Of a stretch of 64,000 nucleotides of DNA, positions 1 through 8,524 are shown in pieces (the first letter of the stretch is position 1; every line of letters starts with the position of its first letter). Origin of the DNA: Polyangia bacterium (lineage in GTDB: Bacteria; Myxococcota_A; Polyangia; Nannocystales; Nannocystaceae). The translations under genes and the position numbers were made by a program. Where the stretch lies: the NCBI GenBank assembly GCA_030424595.1, contig JAUHWG010000021.1:1-64000 (forward strand). Direction: 5' to 3'. Below the pieces are notes generated by a model that did not search any database, had not been told where the DNA came from, and saw only the letters and a program-made list of their open reading frames with translations.

Positions 1-591
1 ATGATCGCCGCGATCCTCAAGCCGGTGCTGCCGGGGTGGGCCGAGAAGATGGAGCGGATGATCGGCCTCGGCGAGCCGCTCGACTTCGTCAACGCCCTCA
101 AACCGCTGCCCACCGGCCAGGCGATCGGTCGCTACGAGACCCTCGCTGAGCGGATCGACCCGAAGAAGCTCGAGGCGATCATCGAGGCGAGCAAGGAGAG
201 CACCCCGGGCGCGAGCGAGGCCGAGGCTAGTGAGGGCGACTACGAGGTCGAGCCGCTGGCCGCAGAGGTCACGATCGACGACTTCGTCGGCCTCGATCTT
301 CGGGTCGGTCGGATCACCAGCGCCGCCGCGGTCGACGGCTCGAACAAGCTGCTCCAGCTGACTGTCGATCTCGGGCCGCTCGGCGCCCGCAACGTCTTCT
401 CGGGGATCGCGAAGAGCTACGCGCCGGAGGCTCTGGTCGGCAAGAACGTCGCTGTCTTCGCCAACCTCAAGCCGCGAAAGATGCGCTTTGGCCTGAGCGA
501 GGGGATGGTCCTCGCCGCAGGAGAGGCCGCAGACGCGATCACCGTGCTCGAGCTGGACGCCAAGGCGCGGCCGGGCGAGCGGATCTCCTAG
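1..591 (+). CDS. metG: Methionyl-tRNA synthetase, C-terminal part (cut by window edge)
   Basis: Charges tRNA-Met in the cytosol. Only the last 196 residues are in the window. Residues 1-65 look like the end of the helical anticodon-binding domain, followed by an acidic Ala/Glu linker at about 66-88. From about residue 90 there is an EMAP/Trbp111-type tRNA-binding domain: VGRITSA, ARNVFSGIA, ANLKPRKMRFGLSEGM. Such appended domains are known from bacterial MetRS and serve dimerisation and tRNA binding. The ATG at base 1 is not the real start, because full-length enzymes are about 650-700 residues. Nothing indicates a separate gene for the tRNA-binding domain. Confidence 0.9.
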   Translation: MIAAILKPVLPGWAEKMERMIGLGEPLDFVNALKPLPTGQAIGRYETLAERIDPKKLEAIIEASKESTPGASEAEASEGDYEVEPLAAEVTIDDFVGLDLRVGRITSAAAVDGSNKLLQLTVDLGPLGARNVFSGIAKSYAPEALVGKNVAVFANLKPRKMRFGLSEGMVLAAGEAADAITVLELDAKARPGERIS

Positions 592-819
592 CGAAGGTCC
601 GTCGCCTCGGCTGCTCGCCGAGCTACGGGAGCTCAGCGCTGCAAGGAGCGCGGCGATAGTCCTCGCATGCCCGCCGAGTCGCCGGTCTCGGCGTCGCACC
701 ACAGGGGTTGTGCTGGAGCGCCCGACGTCTCGAGGTCTGGCCGCGCGGGGGCTGGAGGGGGCGCCCGGTGGGGCGAGCGACCGAGGGTCTCGACACGGCC
801 GCGGGACGCTCGCCGAGGG

Positions 820-1758
820 CTAGAGGGCGTGCTGCAGGGCCCGGTGGAGGGAGCGATCGAGCGTCTCGATCTGGTCGCTCAGGCGTCCGCCGGAGAGGGT
901 CCGGGCGCCGTCGAGGATCCGCTCGATCGTGATCTCCGCGGCGGTCACCGCCCGGCCGCGCCAGGTCAGGCGCCGTTGGGTCGCGACCCGAAGCTCCTGG
1001 ACGGACGCCAGGAGGTGGGTCTCCAGGCGCTCGGCGAGGCGGCTGAGATCCGGCGCCGGGTAGACGAGGTTGTAGTGCACGAGCCCGGCGAGGGCGGTGC
1101 AGGCCTGGCTTTGGGCCTCTTGAAAGAGCGCCTCCTTGCGTCGTGGCTCCGCCTGGTGACACCCGTCGGCGAGGAGCTGGAGGAAGCTACGCAGCGCTTG
1201 CTCGACCTCGCCGAGGAGCCCCTCGTCGGTGCGAGGGTTTCGGCGCGCCTCGGCGACCCGGCTGAGGATCGCGGTGGCGATCGCGAAGGTGTCGAGCTCG
1301 CGGATCGAGTTGGGGTAGTCGCGCGAGCCGGGCTCGGCCGGCGGGGTCGCGGGCTCAAAGGAGACCGTGAAGGTGGGCTCGGGGAGGTCTACGCGGGGGG
1401 GGATCGGCGGCGGCTGTCTCTCGCTGCTCGGCTGGGCGGTGCTCGCCGCTGCGCGGTCGACGGCTGTCGCTGGCTCGGAGGTCGCGCTCTCAGGGGCGCT
1501 CTCAGGGGCGCTCTTGCCGCTCGCTCCGGACTTGCGCGCCTTCGCGCGCTTTCCGATCCCGTCGAGATCACCGCGACGGATCACCCAGCGAGAGCCGATG
1601 CGGCGCGCCGGGAGGCGGCCGGTCTGGGCCATATGACGAACGGTGCGCTCACTCTTACCGATGAGCGTTGCTGCTTCCTTAATCGAGAGATCCATGGCGC
1701 CGAGAGGGTAACCGAGGTCGGCAAGAATCTGGCATTTCTCGACGAGATCGGCCGGCAT
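820..1758 (-). CDS. Excisionase/MerR-type HTH domain protein with helical C-terminus
   Basis: Probable DNA-binding protein of about 312 residues. After a short leader, LSIKEAATLIGKSERTVRHMAQTG followed by LPARRIGSRWVIRRGDLD is a typical helix-turn-helix/excisionase-family domain. A low-complexity Ser/Pro/Ala region (about residues 75-140) separates it from a helical C-terminal domain I do not recognise. The reading frame stays open beyond the chosen start but runs into the divergent gene at 1834. ATG at 1758 (MPADLV) and ATG at 1695 (MDLSIK, directly before the HTH) are both plausible and neither has a clear ribosome-binding site. Divergent from the cobalamin-binding-like gene with a 75-bp gap, so it could regulate that gene. 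This is inference only. Confidence 0.7.
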   Translation of the reverse strand: MPADLVEKCQILADLGYPLGAMDLSIKEAATLIGKSERTVRHMAQTGRLPARRIGSRWVIRRGDLDGIGKRAKARKSGASGKSAPESAPESATSEPATAVDRAAASTAQPSSERQPPPIPPRVDLPEPTFTVSFEPATPPAEPGSRDYPNSIRELDTFAIATAILSRVAEARRNPRTDEGLLGEVEQALRSFLQLLADGCHQAEPRRKEALFQEAQSQACTALAGLVHYNLVYPAPDLSRLAERLETHLLASVQELRVATQRRLTWRGRAVTAAEITIERILDGARTLSGGRLSDQIETLDRSLHRALQHAL

Positions 1759-1819
1759 AACTTGCCGACTCTGGCAATCGCCGTGGCCGACCCAGGTGCG
1801 CTCTGAGGTGAGCTTGCGA

Positions 1820-1833
1820 TATCTTGCGCAGGC
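1820..1833 (+). promoter_or_regulatory. Putative -10 box, leaderless start of the gene at 1834
   Basis: TATCTT at 1820-1825 ends 8 nt before the ATG, and no ribosome-binding site is visible. This is the same arrangement as at eight other genes in the window. No -35 box is recognisable. Confidence 0.4.
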
Positions 1834-2964
1834 ATGAGAAAGCCAGCGCACCAGTGGGAGACCCATGCGTACCGCGCGATCCGCCGGGCAGAGATCGAGC
1901 CGGAGTGGCGCGAGGAGCCGAGGGCAGAGGCCTTTGAGCTCGTCCCGCTCGATGACCGCCCAGCGGCGCAGGCGTGGCTCAGCCTGGAGCGTCAGGTCGT
2001 CACGCGGCATGCGCTCCTCGACCCGGACCTGATCCACGCGGTGAGCTGCTGGCTCGTCGCCCGCGGTGCCCGCGAGATCCGGCTGATGGACGAGGAGGGC
2101 GCTGTGATCGAGGAGCGGGCGCTCCACGTCTGGGAGCTTGGCACTCCGCCGATCAAGACCCCCTCGACCCTGGTCAGCCTCTGCCCCTCAAACGCGGAGA
2201 TGCTGGGGGCGCTCGGCTGCTTTGATCGCGTGATCGCCTGCGAAGACTCCTCGGACTATCCGCCGGAGGTCGCCGAGCGGGAGCGCCTCGGCCCGGACCT
2301 CGCGCCAGATCTCGAGCGGATCGCTGAGCTCCGGCCAGAGCTTGTCGTCGCCTCGCTCTCCGTGCCCGGGATGGAGCGGGTCGTCACCGGGCTGCGGGCG
2401 AGGGGGCTGCCGCTGGCGGTCCTGGCCCCGCGGAGCATCGCTGACGTCCAAGACGAGATCATCGCCCTCGGCCGATGGCTCGGCGCGGACGAGCGGGCCT
2501 GCGAGGTGGTCGCCGAGATGGAGGCGGAGTGTCGCGAGTTGATGCTTCGGCGGCCCAAAAAACCCGTGCGGGTCTACCTTGAGTGGTGGCCCCGGCCGAT
2601 GTTCTCGCCGGCGTCCGAGTGCTATAGCAATGAGCTGATCGAGCTCGCGGGGGGGATCAACGTCTTCGGCGAGCGTCCAGGATCGAGCCTGGAGATCAGC
2701 GCCGAGGAGCTCCTCGCGGAGGATCCCGAGGTCTGCTTCGTCTCCTGGTGCGGGGTCGCGGAGGCCAAGCTCGACCCGCAAAACCTCATCGACAGGCCCG
2801 GCCTGGGGGGGCTGAGGGCGGCCCAGCGAGGGCGGGTGTACGTCCTCGACGAGGCCTTCGCCGGACGTCCTGGGCCGCGGATGATCGAGGCTGCGCGGCG
2901 GATGGCGGCGAGGATCCGCGAGGTCGTCGCGGCCGAGGGCGCGGCCGACACCCACACGCGCTGA
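1834..2964 (+). CDS. Cobalamin-binding-like (BtuF-type) protein lacking a signal peptide
   Basis: A 376-residue protein. From about residue 107 it matches the periplasmic binding protein fold of BtuF/Fe3+-siderophore binding proteins: TLVSLCPSNAEMLGALGCFDRVIACEDSSDYP, then LAPDLERIAELRPELVVAS, then LEWWPRPMFSPASECYSNELIELAGGINVFG, RPGL, and a C-terminal RVYVLDEAFAGRPGPRMIEAA helix. Family members are normally exported to capture vitamin B12 for an ABC importer. Here residues 1-105 are a charged, non-secretory domain (MRKPAHQWETHAYRAIRRAEIEPEW) with no signal peptide or lipobox, and no BtuCD genes are adjacent. It may be a cytosolic corrinoid-binding protein. The fold is fairly sure; the ligand is not. 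Confidence 0.75.
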   Translation: MRKPAHQWETHAYRAIRRAEIEPEWREEPRAEAFELVPLDDRPAAQAWLSLERQVVTRHALLDPDLIHAVSCWLVARGAREIRLMDEEGAVIEERALHVWELGTPPIKTPSTLVSLCPSNAEMLGALGCFDRVIACEDSSDYPPEVAERERLGPDLAPDLERIAELRPELVVASLSVPGMERVVTGLRARGLPLAVLAPRSIADVQDEIIALGRWLGADERACEVVAEMEAECRELMLRRPKKPVRVYLEWWPRPMFSPASECYSNELIELAGGINVFGERPGSSLEISAEELLAEDPEVCFVSWCGVAEAKLDPQNLIDRPGLGGLRAAQRGRVYVLDEAFAGRPGPRMIEAARRMAARIREVVAAEGAADTHTR

Positions 2965-3004
2965 TTTTTTTGCCGGTCCCCGGGCCTGTGTCAGGCTCGC
3001 GGCC

Positions 3005-3277
3005 ATGTCCGGAGCCAAGGCCGCGGCGCAGATCCGGCGCCTCATCGAAGAGCTCAGCCATCATCACGGCTATCGCACGCTCTGGCTCGATCGGCGCGGC
3101 TACCTGTGCCACTCGGAGCCCGACGATGACTACGCGTCGATCGGCTTCACCTATGTGACGACGGTGATGCGCCCGAGCGACGAAGAGCTCAGCTCGGTGC
3201 TCGGCAGCTTCTTCGCCGCCCGGCGTGCTGCGCGAGAGATCCGCGAGGGCATCGCCCCGCTCCTCGCCTCCGCCTAG
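3005..3277 (+). CDS. Small hypothetical protein, 90 aa
   Basis: I do not recognise this 90-residue protein. It starts 40 nt after the BtuF-like gene, so co-transcription is possible. The sequence is soluble and mixed alpha/beta: an N-terminal amphipathic helix (AAAQIRRLIEELSHHHGY), a central strand-rich stretch (RTLWLDRRGYLCHSEPDDDYASIGFTYV split over turns), and a C-terminal helix rich in Arg/Ala. No cysteine pair, signal or membrane segment. Codon use with GC-rich third positions matches the neighbours, which supports a real gene. Confidence 0.6.
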   Translation: MSGAKAAAQIRRLIEELSHHHGYRTLWLDRRGYLCHSEPDDDYASIGFTYVTTVMRPSDEELSSVLGSFFAARRAAREIREGIAPLLASA

Positions 3278-3378
3278 CTCGTCCTGTCGCCCCCCCGCCC
3301 GCTGCCGCTCGCGGCGGACCTGCGGCTGCGATCGCTTCGGACTTCACCTGGGCGCGTACACGATCCGCGAGACGACGA

Positions 3379-4854
3379 CTACCAGCGAGGCCTCGACGAG
3401 GCTCGCGGAGGGGTCGCGGAGGGGTCGCGGGCCAGGGCGGGCCGCGTCATCCTGGGTCTCCGGACTCCGCGCTTGGAGAACTGCTGGCGGCGGCGGAGCG
3501 CTGCGCCGGCGAGCAGCAGGCCCCACAGTGCGGGGTTCGAAGGCGACCCTTCGTCCCTGGTCGCGCAGGCGCAGCCGCTGAGCCCATCGTCCTGGCCGCT
3601 GCCCTCGCCCTGGGTCTCGCTGTCGCCGGCTTCCGAGGTCGAATCGCCAGAGGCGGAGCCCGAGGTCGAGCTCGCGGAGGCCCCGCCCGTGCCGTCTGTG
3701 CCGCCAGAGCTGGTCTCGCCGCCGGTCTCGCTGTCGGAGCTGGTCTCGCCGCCGCAGCTCGGCCCAGGCCGGGGTCGGCCCGCGGCTTCGGTCCGGTTGG
3801 TCAGGGTCGCGCGGCCGCGGGTCTGCCCCTCCCACATCTCGATCGAGCGCTCGATCACCGCCTCGATCGCCTCGAGCTCGTCGTCGCAGAGCACCTCGTC
3901 GGGTCGCTTGATCAGGAGGAAGGAGATGTCGAAGTTCTTCGGCGCGTCCTCGTAGCTGGGGACCCGCGGACCCTCGAACTTGATGATCTGCTCGATCGTG
4001 AAGTCGCGGCGGGTTCCCGAGACCGTGTAGCTCGGGGCCTGAAACTGAAAGGCGCTCGCCTCGGCGCAGGACTTGTCGTCCTTGGCCGAGTCGACGCAGT
4101 CGTGCGGGTCCTCGATGAGGAACCAGGGGGCGACCTCCTCGGCGGGCATCAGGCCCATCAGGTAGAGGTCGAGATCGCTGTACTGGAACTCGTCGTGCGG
4201 CGTCGCGGTGAAGGTGCCGTCCTGATTGTCGGTCCAGTCATGGCCCTGGATCGGCGAGCCGCCGGTGTTGAGATAGAAGCTCCAGTGGGCGAGGGCGCGG
4301 CCGAGGAGCGCGGTCGAGGGGTCGCCGTCGTCGAAGCGGACAAAGGAGAGCCAGGCGTGCCCGAGCTCCTGGCCGAAGACCAGGGAGATCCAGCGCTCGT
4401 CCAGCCCCTTGAGCCCCGGCAGGACGTGCCACTTCCAGTCGTTCATGTGCATGAAGCCGAAGACTTGGCTCTTCGGCGAGTCGTCGAAGTAGGGCGCTGG
4501 GATGATCGCGTCGATCGCCGCGGCGTGCTCGTAGCCGATCCCTTCGATGTCGTTGGCGAGCGACTGGAAGAAGGCTCCGACGCCGCCGCCGAGCTCCCAG
4601 GTCGTGTAGACGGCGATGAACCCGGAGTCGTCGGCGTGGACGCTGAGGAAGCCGTCCTCGATCGCCTGGTAGCCGACAAAGAAGGGATCGCGCGCGTACC
4701 AGTTGTTGTTCTCGACGGTGCCGTCGACGTCGTCAAAGATCATGAAGTTGCGGCGCGACTCGACAAACTCGATCGGCGCCGCGACGGCGGGGAGGGCCGC
4801 GCTCAGGATCGTGGCGGCGGCGAGGGGGGGGAGAACGAGCGCTAGGCGGAGCAC
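3379..4854 (-). CDS. Secreted protease-like protein with MYXO-CTERM tail and altered zinc motif
   Basis: 491 residues starting at GTG. Signal peptide at residues 1-25 (LALVLPPLAAATILSAALPAVAA). The core resembles secreted myxobacterial metallopeptidase-like proteins, with YSDLDLYLMGLMP and KIIKFEG-type motifs. The expected HExxH is GQELGHAW at 161-168: Glu163 and His166 are present but Gln162 replaces the first His, so zinc catalysis is doubtful. A Ser/Gly/Thr linker (about 365-425) leads to a MYXO-CTERM-like end: GCACAT, a hydrophobic segment (PALWGLLLAGAAL) and RRR. Known tails end there, but this frame continues about 33 residues, rich in Arg/Pro. Probably anchored at the cell surface. A TACCCT box lies 6 nt before the start. 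Confidence 0.75.
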   Translation of the reverse strand: MLRLALVLPPLAAATILSAALPAVAAPIEFVESRRNFMIFDDVDGTVENNNWYARDPFFVGYQAIEDGFLSVHADDSGFIAVYTTWELGGGVGAFFQSLANDIEGIGYEHAAAIDAIIPAPYFDDSPKSQVFGFMHMNDWKWHVLPGLKGLDERWISLVFGQELGHAWLSFVRFDDGDPSTALLGRALAHWSFYLNTGGSPIQGHDWTDNQDGTFTATPHDEFQYSDLDLYLMGLMPAEEVAPWFLIEDPHDCVDSAKDDKSCAEASAFQFQAPSYTVSGTRRDFTIEQIIKFEGPRVPSYEDAPKNFDISFLLIKRPDEVLCDDELEAIEAVIERSIEMWEGQTRGRATLTNRTEAAGRPRPGPSCGGETSSDSETGGETSSGGTDGTGGASASSTSGSASGDSTSEAGDSETQGEGSGQDDGLSGCACATRDEGSPSNPALWGLLLAGAALRRRQQFSKRGVRRPRMTRPALARDPSATPPRASSRPRW

Positions 4855-4866
4855 CTGCTGAGGGTA
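4855..4866 (-). promoter_or_regulatory. Putative -10 box, leaderless start of the gene ending at 4854
   Basis: On the minus strand TACCCT (4866-4861) is followed by 6 nt (CAGCAG) and the GTG start at 4854. There is no Shine-Dalgarno sequence. Confidence 0.45.
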
Positions 4867-4904
4867 TCGAAGTGGCGCGGATGCGGGCTGAAGTGTCGTC
4901 CGTT

Positions 4905-5072
4905 TGCCGCGGAGGCCGCTGCACTCGCCCCGCGCGCTCTCCAGCCCTCGTCGTCCCTCTCAGCTCCGCTAGAACCTGCGGTACAGCCCGGTACGGCTCC
5001 GTTTCGTCGAAGCCGAGAGGGCGAACGAGCGCGGCGCGAGGGCACACGGGACGATCACCACAGCTTCCTAGG
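4905..5072 (-). repeat. Dispersed palindromic element, copy 1 (diverged)
   Basis: Read on the minus strand, this segment starts with CCTAGG and aligns with the better preserved copy at 31309-31476: CCCGTGTG, CTCGCGCCGCG, GGCTTCGACGAAACG, CGGGCTGTAC and GACGAGGGC occur in the same order and spacing. The 5067-5072 end is better conserved than the end near 4905. It fills most of the gap between the protease-like gene and the htpG terminator. Confidence 0.65.
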
Positions 5073-5234
5073 CGAGGGGGCCCGTGGGGATGCGCGAAGT
5101 CGAACCTCCCGCGCTTTCACGGGAAGAGCCGAGCGTGAGCGCCCGACAAACGACCTGGAGGGCGGGACGGGGCGAGTGTGCGAGCCGGGAGGTCCGGGCG
5201 GATTGTCGGGCGCGTAGGCGGAGAACCAACGAAG

Positions 5235-5265
5235 AGCGCCCCCGCGGCGGACCGTCGGGGGCGCT
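5235..5265 (-). terminator. Hairpin behind htpG
   Basis: A perfect 10-bp stem (AGCGCCCCCG / CGGGGGCGCT) lies 36 bp past the htpG stop. On the minus strand it is followed by CTTCGTTGGTT, a weak T-rich stretch. A second small inverted repeat (GGCCC/GGGCC) lies between it and the stop codon. Confidence 0.6.
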
Positions 5266-5300
5266 GACCAGGCCCTTCGCGGGCCAGGCGGGGAGCAGGC

Positions 5301-7202
5301 TCAGGAGCCCTTCGCGACCTCGGAGAGGAGCGACTGGAGCCGGCGGGTCATCCCGGCCGGGTCGATGACCTGTCCCTCGGCGAGGGAGGCCTGGTCGTAG
5401 AGGAGCTCGATCCAGGTGCCGACCCGCGGGTCCTCCGGGCTCGCCTCGGCGATCCGGTGCAGGGACTGGACGAAGGGGTGGGTCGGGTTGACCTCGAGGA
5501 TCCGCTTGCGGCTCGGGACGTCCTGATTGGCCATCTTCAGGATCCGCTCCATGTTGCGGCCGAGGTCGCCCTCGTCGTCGACGAGGCAGGAGGGGCTCTC
5601 GGTCAGGCGCTTGGAGGCGCGGACCTCCTTGACCTGCTCCTTGAGGACATCGGTCGCCCGCTCGAGGGTCGCGGCGATCCCCTTGGCGGCCTCTTCGTTC
5701 GCCTCCTTCTCCTTCTCGGGGAGATCGAAGTCGCCCTGGGCGACGTTGCGCAGCGGCTTGCCCTTGTACTCGCTGAGGTCCTGGACGACCCACTCGTCGA
5801 TCGCGTCGGTCATCAGGATGACCTGATAGCCGCGGGCACGGCAGGCCTCGAGGTGGGGGCTGTGCGCCAGCGCCTCGGGCTTCTCGCCGGTGATGTAGTA
5901 GATGGCGTCCTGATCCTCGGGCATCGCCTCGAGGTAGGCGGCGAAGGAGATCTTGGCGTCGCCGCTCTCGGAGGTGCGGTAGCGGAGGAGCTCGACGAGC
6001 TCGTCGTGGTGACCGCTGTCGGTGTGGATCCCCTCCTTGAGGACGGAGCCGAAGTTGGCCCAGAACTTCTCGTAGGTCTCCGGCTCGTCGCTGGCGATGC
6101 TGGCCAGCAGCTTGAGCGTCTTGCGGGTGAGGGCCTTGCGGATCCCGGCGAGGGAGCGGTGCTCCTGGATCATCTCGCGGGAGACGTTGAGGGGCAGGTC
6201 CTCGGAGTCGACGACGCCCCGCATAAATCGGAGGTAGAGCGGCAGGAGCTTGTCGCAGTTCTCGACGATCATCACCCGACGGGCGAAGAGGGTCAGCGAC
6301 TTGCGGTCCTCGTTGAAGAGATCCGCGGGCGGGCGGCCGGGGATGAAGAGGACGGTCGAGAACTGGATCGGCGCGTCGGCGGAGAAGTGGAGGTGCCCCA
6401 GGGGTTCGTCCCCGGGCATCACGTAGCCGCCCATCACGTGCTTGTAGAACGCCTTGTAGTCGTCCTCGCTGAGGTCCTTGGGCGAGCGGGTCCAGAAGGC
6501 GGAGGCCTCGTTGATCTGCTCGCTGTCGCCGTCGTTGATCCCGTCATCCAGCATCTGCAGCTGGATCGGGTGCATCACGTAGTTGCTGTAGCGGCGGACG
6601 ATGTTCTCGATCCGCAGGCGCTCGGCGAACTCCGACGCGTCCTCCTTGAGCTTGAGCTCGATGAGGGTGCCGCGGACGTCGCGCTTGGCCGGCTGGGTCG
6701 TGAAGGTGCCGTCGCCGGTCGAGCTCCAGTGGATCGCCTCGTTGCCCGGGCGGGCGGAGCGGCTGTAGACGTCGATCTGGTCGGCGACCATGAAGGCGCT
6801 GTAGAAGCCGACGCCGAACTGACCGATCAGGTTGACGTCGGGCTTCTCGCCGGCGGCCTGTTGCTTGTTGAGCTCGCTCAGGTACTGGAGGGTGCCGGAG
6901 TGGGCGATCGTCCCGAGGTTGCGGGTGACCTCCTCGGCGGTCATGCCGATCCCGTTGTCCTCGATGATGAGGACGTTGCGCTTAGGGTCGGCCTCGATCG
7001 TGATCTCAGCCTCGAGATCGCGCCCGAGGAGCTCGTGGTTGGTCAGCCCCTCGAAGCGCGCCTTGTCGAGCGCGTCAGAGGCGTTCGAGATCAATTCGCG
7101 GAGGAAGATCTCGCGGTTGGTGTAGAGCGAGTTGGTGACCAGCTTGAGGAGGGCGCTGACCTCAGCCTTGAATTCGTGCTTGCTCGGCGACGGCGTGTCC
7201 AC
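5301..7202 (-). CDS. htpG: Chaperone HtpG (bacterial Hsp90)
   Basis: ATP-dependent cytosolic chaperone of 633 residues, close to the usual ~625. The N-terminal GHKL ATPase shows NREIFLRELISNASDALDK, DNGIGMT, and GTIAHSGT. The middle domain has NVSREM and RFMRGVVDSEDLPLN, and the C-terminal dimerisation domain ends in TRRLQSLL. I chose the GTG at 7202 because AGGAG (7217-7213) precedes it by 10 nt and the protein then begins VDTPSPSKHEFKAEVSALL, in register with family members. The frame is open further upstream to 7271 but those residues are atypical. It stands alone with its own terminator. Confidence 0.95.
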   Translation of the reverse strand: MDTPSPSKHEFKAEVSALLKLVTNSLYTNREIFLRELISNASDALDKARFEGLTNHELLGRDLEAEITIEADPKRNVLIIEDNGIGMTAEEVTRNLGTIAHSGTLQYLSELNKQQAAGEKPDVNLIGQFGVGFYSAFMVADQIDVYSRSARPGNEAIHWSSTGDGTFTTQPAKRDVRGTLIELKLKEDASEFAERLRIENIVRRYSNYVMHPIQLQMLDDGINDGDSEQINEASAFWTRSPKDLSEDDYKAFYKHVMGGYVMPGDEPLGHLHFSADAPIQFSTVLFIPGRPPADLFNEDRKSLTLFARRVMIVENCDKLLPLYLRFMRGVVDSEDLPLNVSREMIQEHRSLAGIRKALTRKTLKLLASIASDEPETYEKFWANFGSVLKEGIHTDSGHHDELVELLRYRTSESGDAKISFAAYLEAMPEDQDAIYYITGEKPEALAHSPHLEACRARGYQVILMTDAIDEWVVQDLSEYKGKPLRNVAQGDFDLPEKEKEANEEAAKGIAATLERATDVLKEQVKEVRASKRLTESPSCLVDDEGDLGRNMERILKMANQDVPSRKRILEVNPTHPFVQSLHRIAEASPEDPRVGTWIELLYDQASLAEGQVIDPAGMTRRLQSLLSEVAKGS

Positions 7203-7314
7203 GGCGTTGTCTCTCCTGGGTGTCTGTAGGTTTTGACGGGACGACCTTAAGTTGGTCCTCGGCCCCGTCAACCCCGGGCCCGGCTTTCACCGGGGTTGGT
7301 CGTAGAAAGCGTCA

Positions 7315-7343
7315 AGGCCGCACCTCCCGAGGGAGGGCGGCCT
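7315..7343 (-). terminator. Hairpin behind the AblB-like gene
   Basis: Inverted repeat AGGCCGC (7315-7321) / GCGGCCT (7337-7343) with an inner CTCCC/GGGAG pair lies 22 bp past the stop at 7365 on the minus strand. No clear T-tract follows. Confidence 0.5.
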
Positions 7344-7364
7344 CGGCCGGTCGTGCAGGGGGCT

Positions 7365-8255
7365 CTAGCTCCCCGCGAGCATCTTCTGCGCGACCGGAAC
7401 GGTGATCCGACGGTGCCAGATCTGGGCGCCGATGTAGGCGTCGCCGCGGAAGATGTGGTCTGTGAGGCGGGCGGTGACCTTGAAGCCGAGCTCGTAGTAG
7501 GCCTGGCTGCTCAGCAGATCGTCGGCCGGGACCAGGGCGAAGACCGAGGCGGTCTCGATCTTCGCGAGGTCCAGGAGGAGCGCCGACATACCGTGGCGGA
7601 CGAGCGGGAGATCCGTGTCCTTCTTCGGCGGGGTGATCATGTCGAGCTTGGCGTGACCGAAGGAGGAGTCCGTCTCGGCGCCGAACCAGAGGTCGCGCTT
7701 GGCGAGCTTGGCCGCGATCGCGATGTCGGGGTTGAAGACCCCGCGGCGGAAGGGCGCGTAGTTGCAGGAGGGACCGACCTCGCGGATCAGACCCTCGAGG
7801 CGCGTGATATCTTTCACGACCTCTTGTGTCCAACCGCGGGGCTTGGTGTTGCCGGACTCCTTGAGCGCGGTCGTCGGCATGGCCGGCGGGGTGAGCTTGG
7901 GGGCGCCGCCCTGGATCGGGTCCCCCTCGTCCGTGTAGACGCGGCTCATGATGTAGGCGTCGGCGGTCCGGAAGTAGCCCGGGATGGCGCCCTCGCGGGA
8001 GAAGCCGACGCTGCGCCAGCTCTTGGAGTCTTGCTTCTCGACGACCGTGAAGACCTTGCGCAGGCCCTCGGCCTTGGCGATCCGGTCGAAGAAGTCCCGC
8101 TTTTGCTGGTAGTTGCCGACGCGGTAGTCGAAGACCCGCAGGTTGTGCATCCGTCGATTCAGCAAGAAGCAGAAATCGATGTCACCTTTGCGGTAGTAGA
8201 TCTCTTCTACCGCTTCATCTCCGTGCGTGACACGCGCGGCTTGTTGCGTTGCCAT
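7365..8255 (-). CDS. GNAT acetyltransferase related to beta-lysine N-acetyltransferase AblB
   Basis: 296 residues. The segment LRKVFTVVEKQ, SVGFSREGAIPGYFRTADAYIMSRVY resembles AblB-type proteins, where G(F/Y)xxEGxxPGYFxGxDAxxMS is characteristic. The C-terminal SSQAYYELGFKVTARLTDHIFRGDAYIGAQIWHR resembles the GNAT end of AblB (KLGYxxxGxLxNNxxIxGxxExMNxWYK). AblB acetylates beta-lysine to make the osmolyte N6-acetyl-beta-lysine, but its partner lysine 2,3-aminomutase is not in the window, so substrate is unknown. The start at 8255 is set by AGGAG six nt upstream; an open frame continues to 8375 without support. Transcribed divergently from the beta-propeller lipoprotein gene. Confidence 0.6.
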   Translation of the reverse strand: MATQQAARVTHGDEAVEEIYYRKGDIDFCFLLNRRMHNLRVFDYRVGNYQQKRDFFDRIAKAEGLRKVFTVVEKQDSKSWRSVGFSREGAIPGYFRTADAYIMSRVYTDEGDPIQGGAPKLTPPAMPTTALKESGNTKPRGWTQEVVKDITRLEGLIREVGPSCNYAPFRRGVFNPDIAIAAKLAKRDLWFGAETDSSFGHAKLDMITPPKKDTDLPLVRHGMSALLLDLAKIETASVFALVPADDLLSSQAYYELGFKVTARLTDHIFRGDAYIGAQIWHRRITVPVAQKMLAGS

Positions 8256-8524
8256 GGGTTCTCCTGAAAAGATACGCAGGAACCGACCATACTCTGCGCA
8301 GGCGAGAGCCGTCGCAGCGTATGGATCACTGCTAATTGGCACCAATCCGGTGCCCGATACCACTACCACCGACAATTACCGATGTCAAAGCGCTTGACCG
8401 TCGGCGGCGCGCCGAATTCGGCGTCGTAGAGCAGAAGTTCTCGGGTTTGTGGGCGACCTGGTGAATCGGGCATGATTCCAGATCTGGAGACGCTTTGCGA
8501 GGGACTTCTCAGGAAATTCGGAAA

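Noticed and set aside
3520..3560. GGTTCGAA-like sequence as a tRNA T-loop
   Set aside because: No matching acceptor, D or anticodon stems around it, and it lies in a coding region. No tRNA or rRNA was found in the window.
5457..7229. Long plus-strand frame opposite htpG
   Set aside because: Antisense shadow of a strongly conserved gene in GC-rich DNA; the Val/Asp/Glu/Leu-rich composition is that of a mirror frame.
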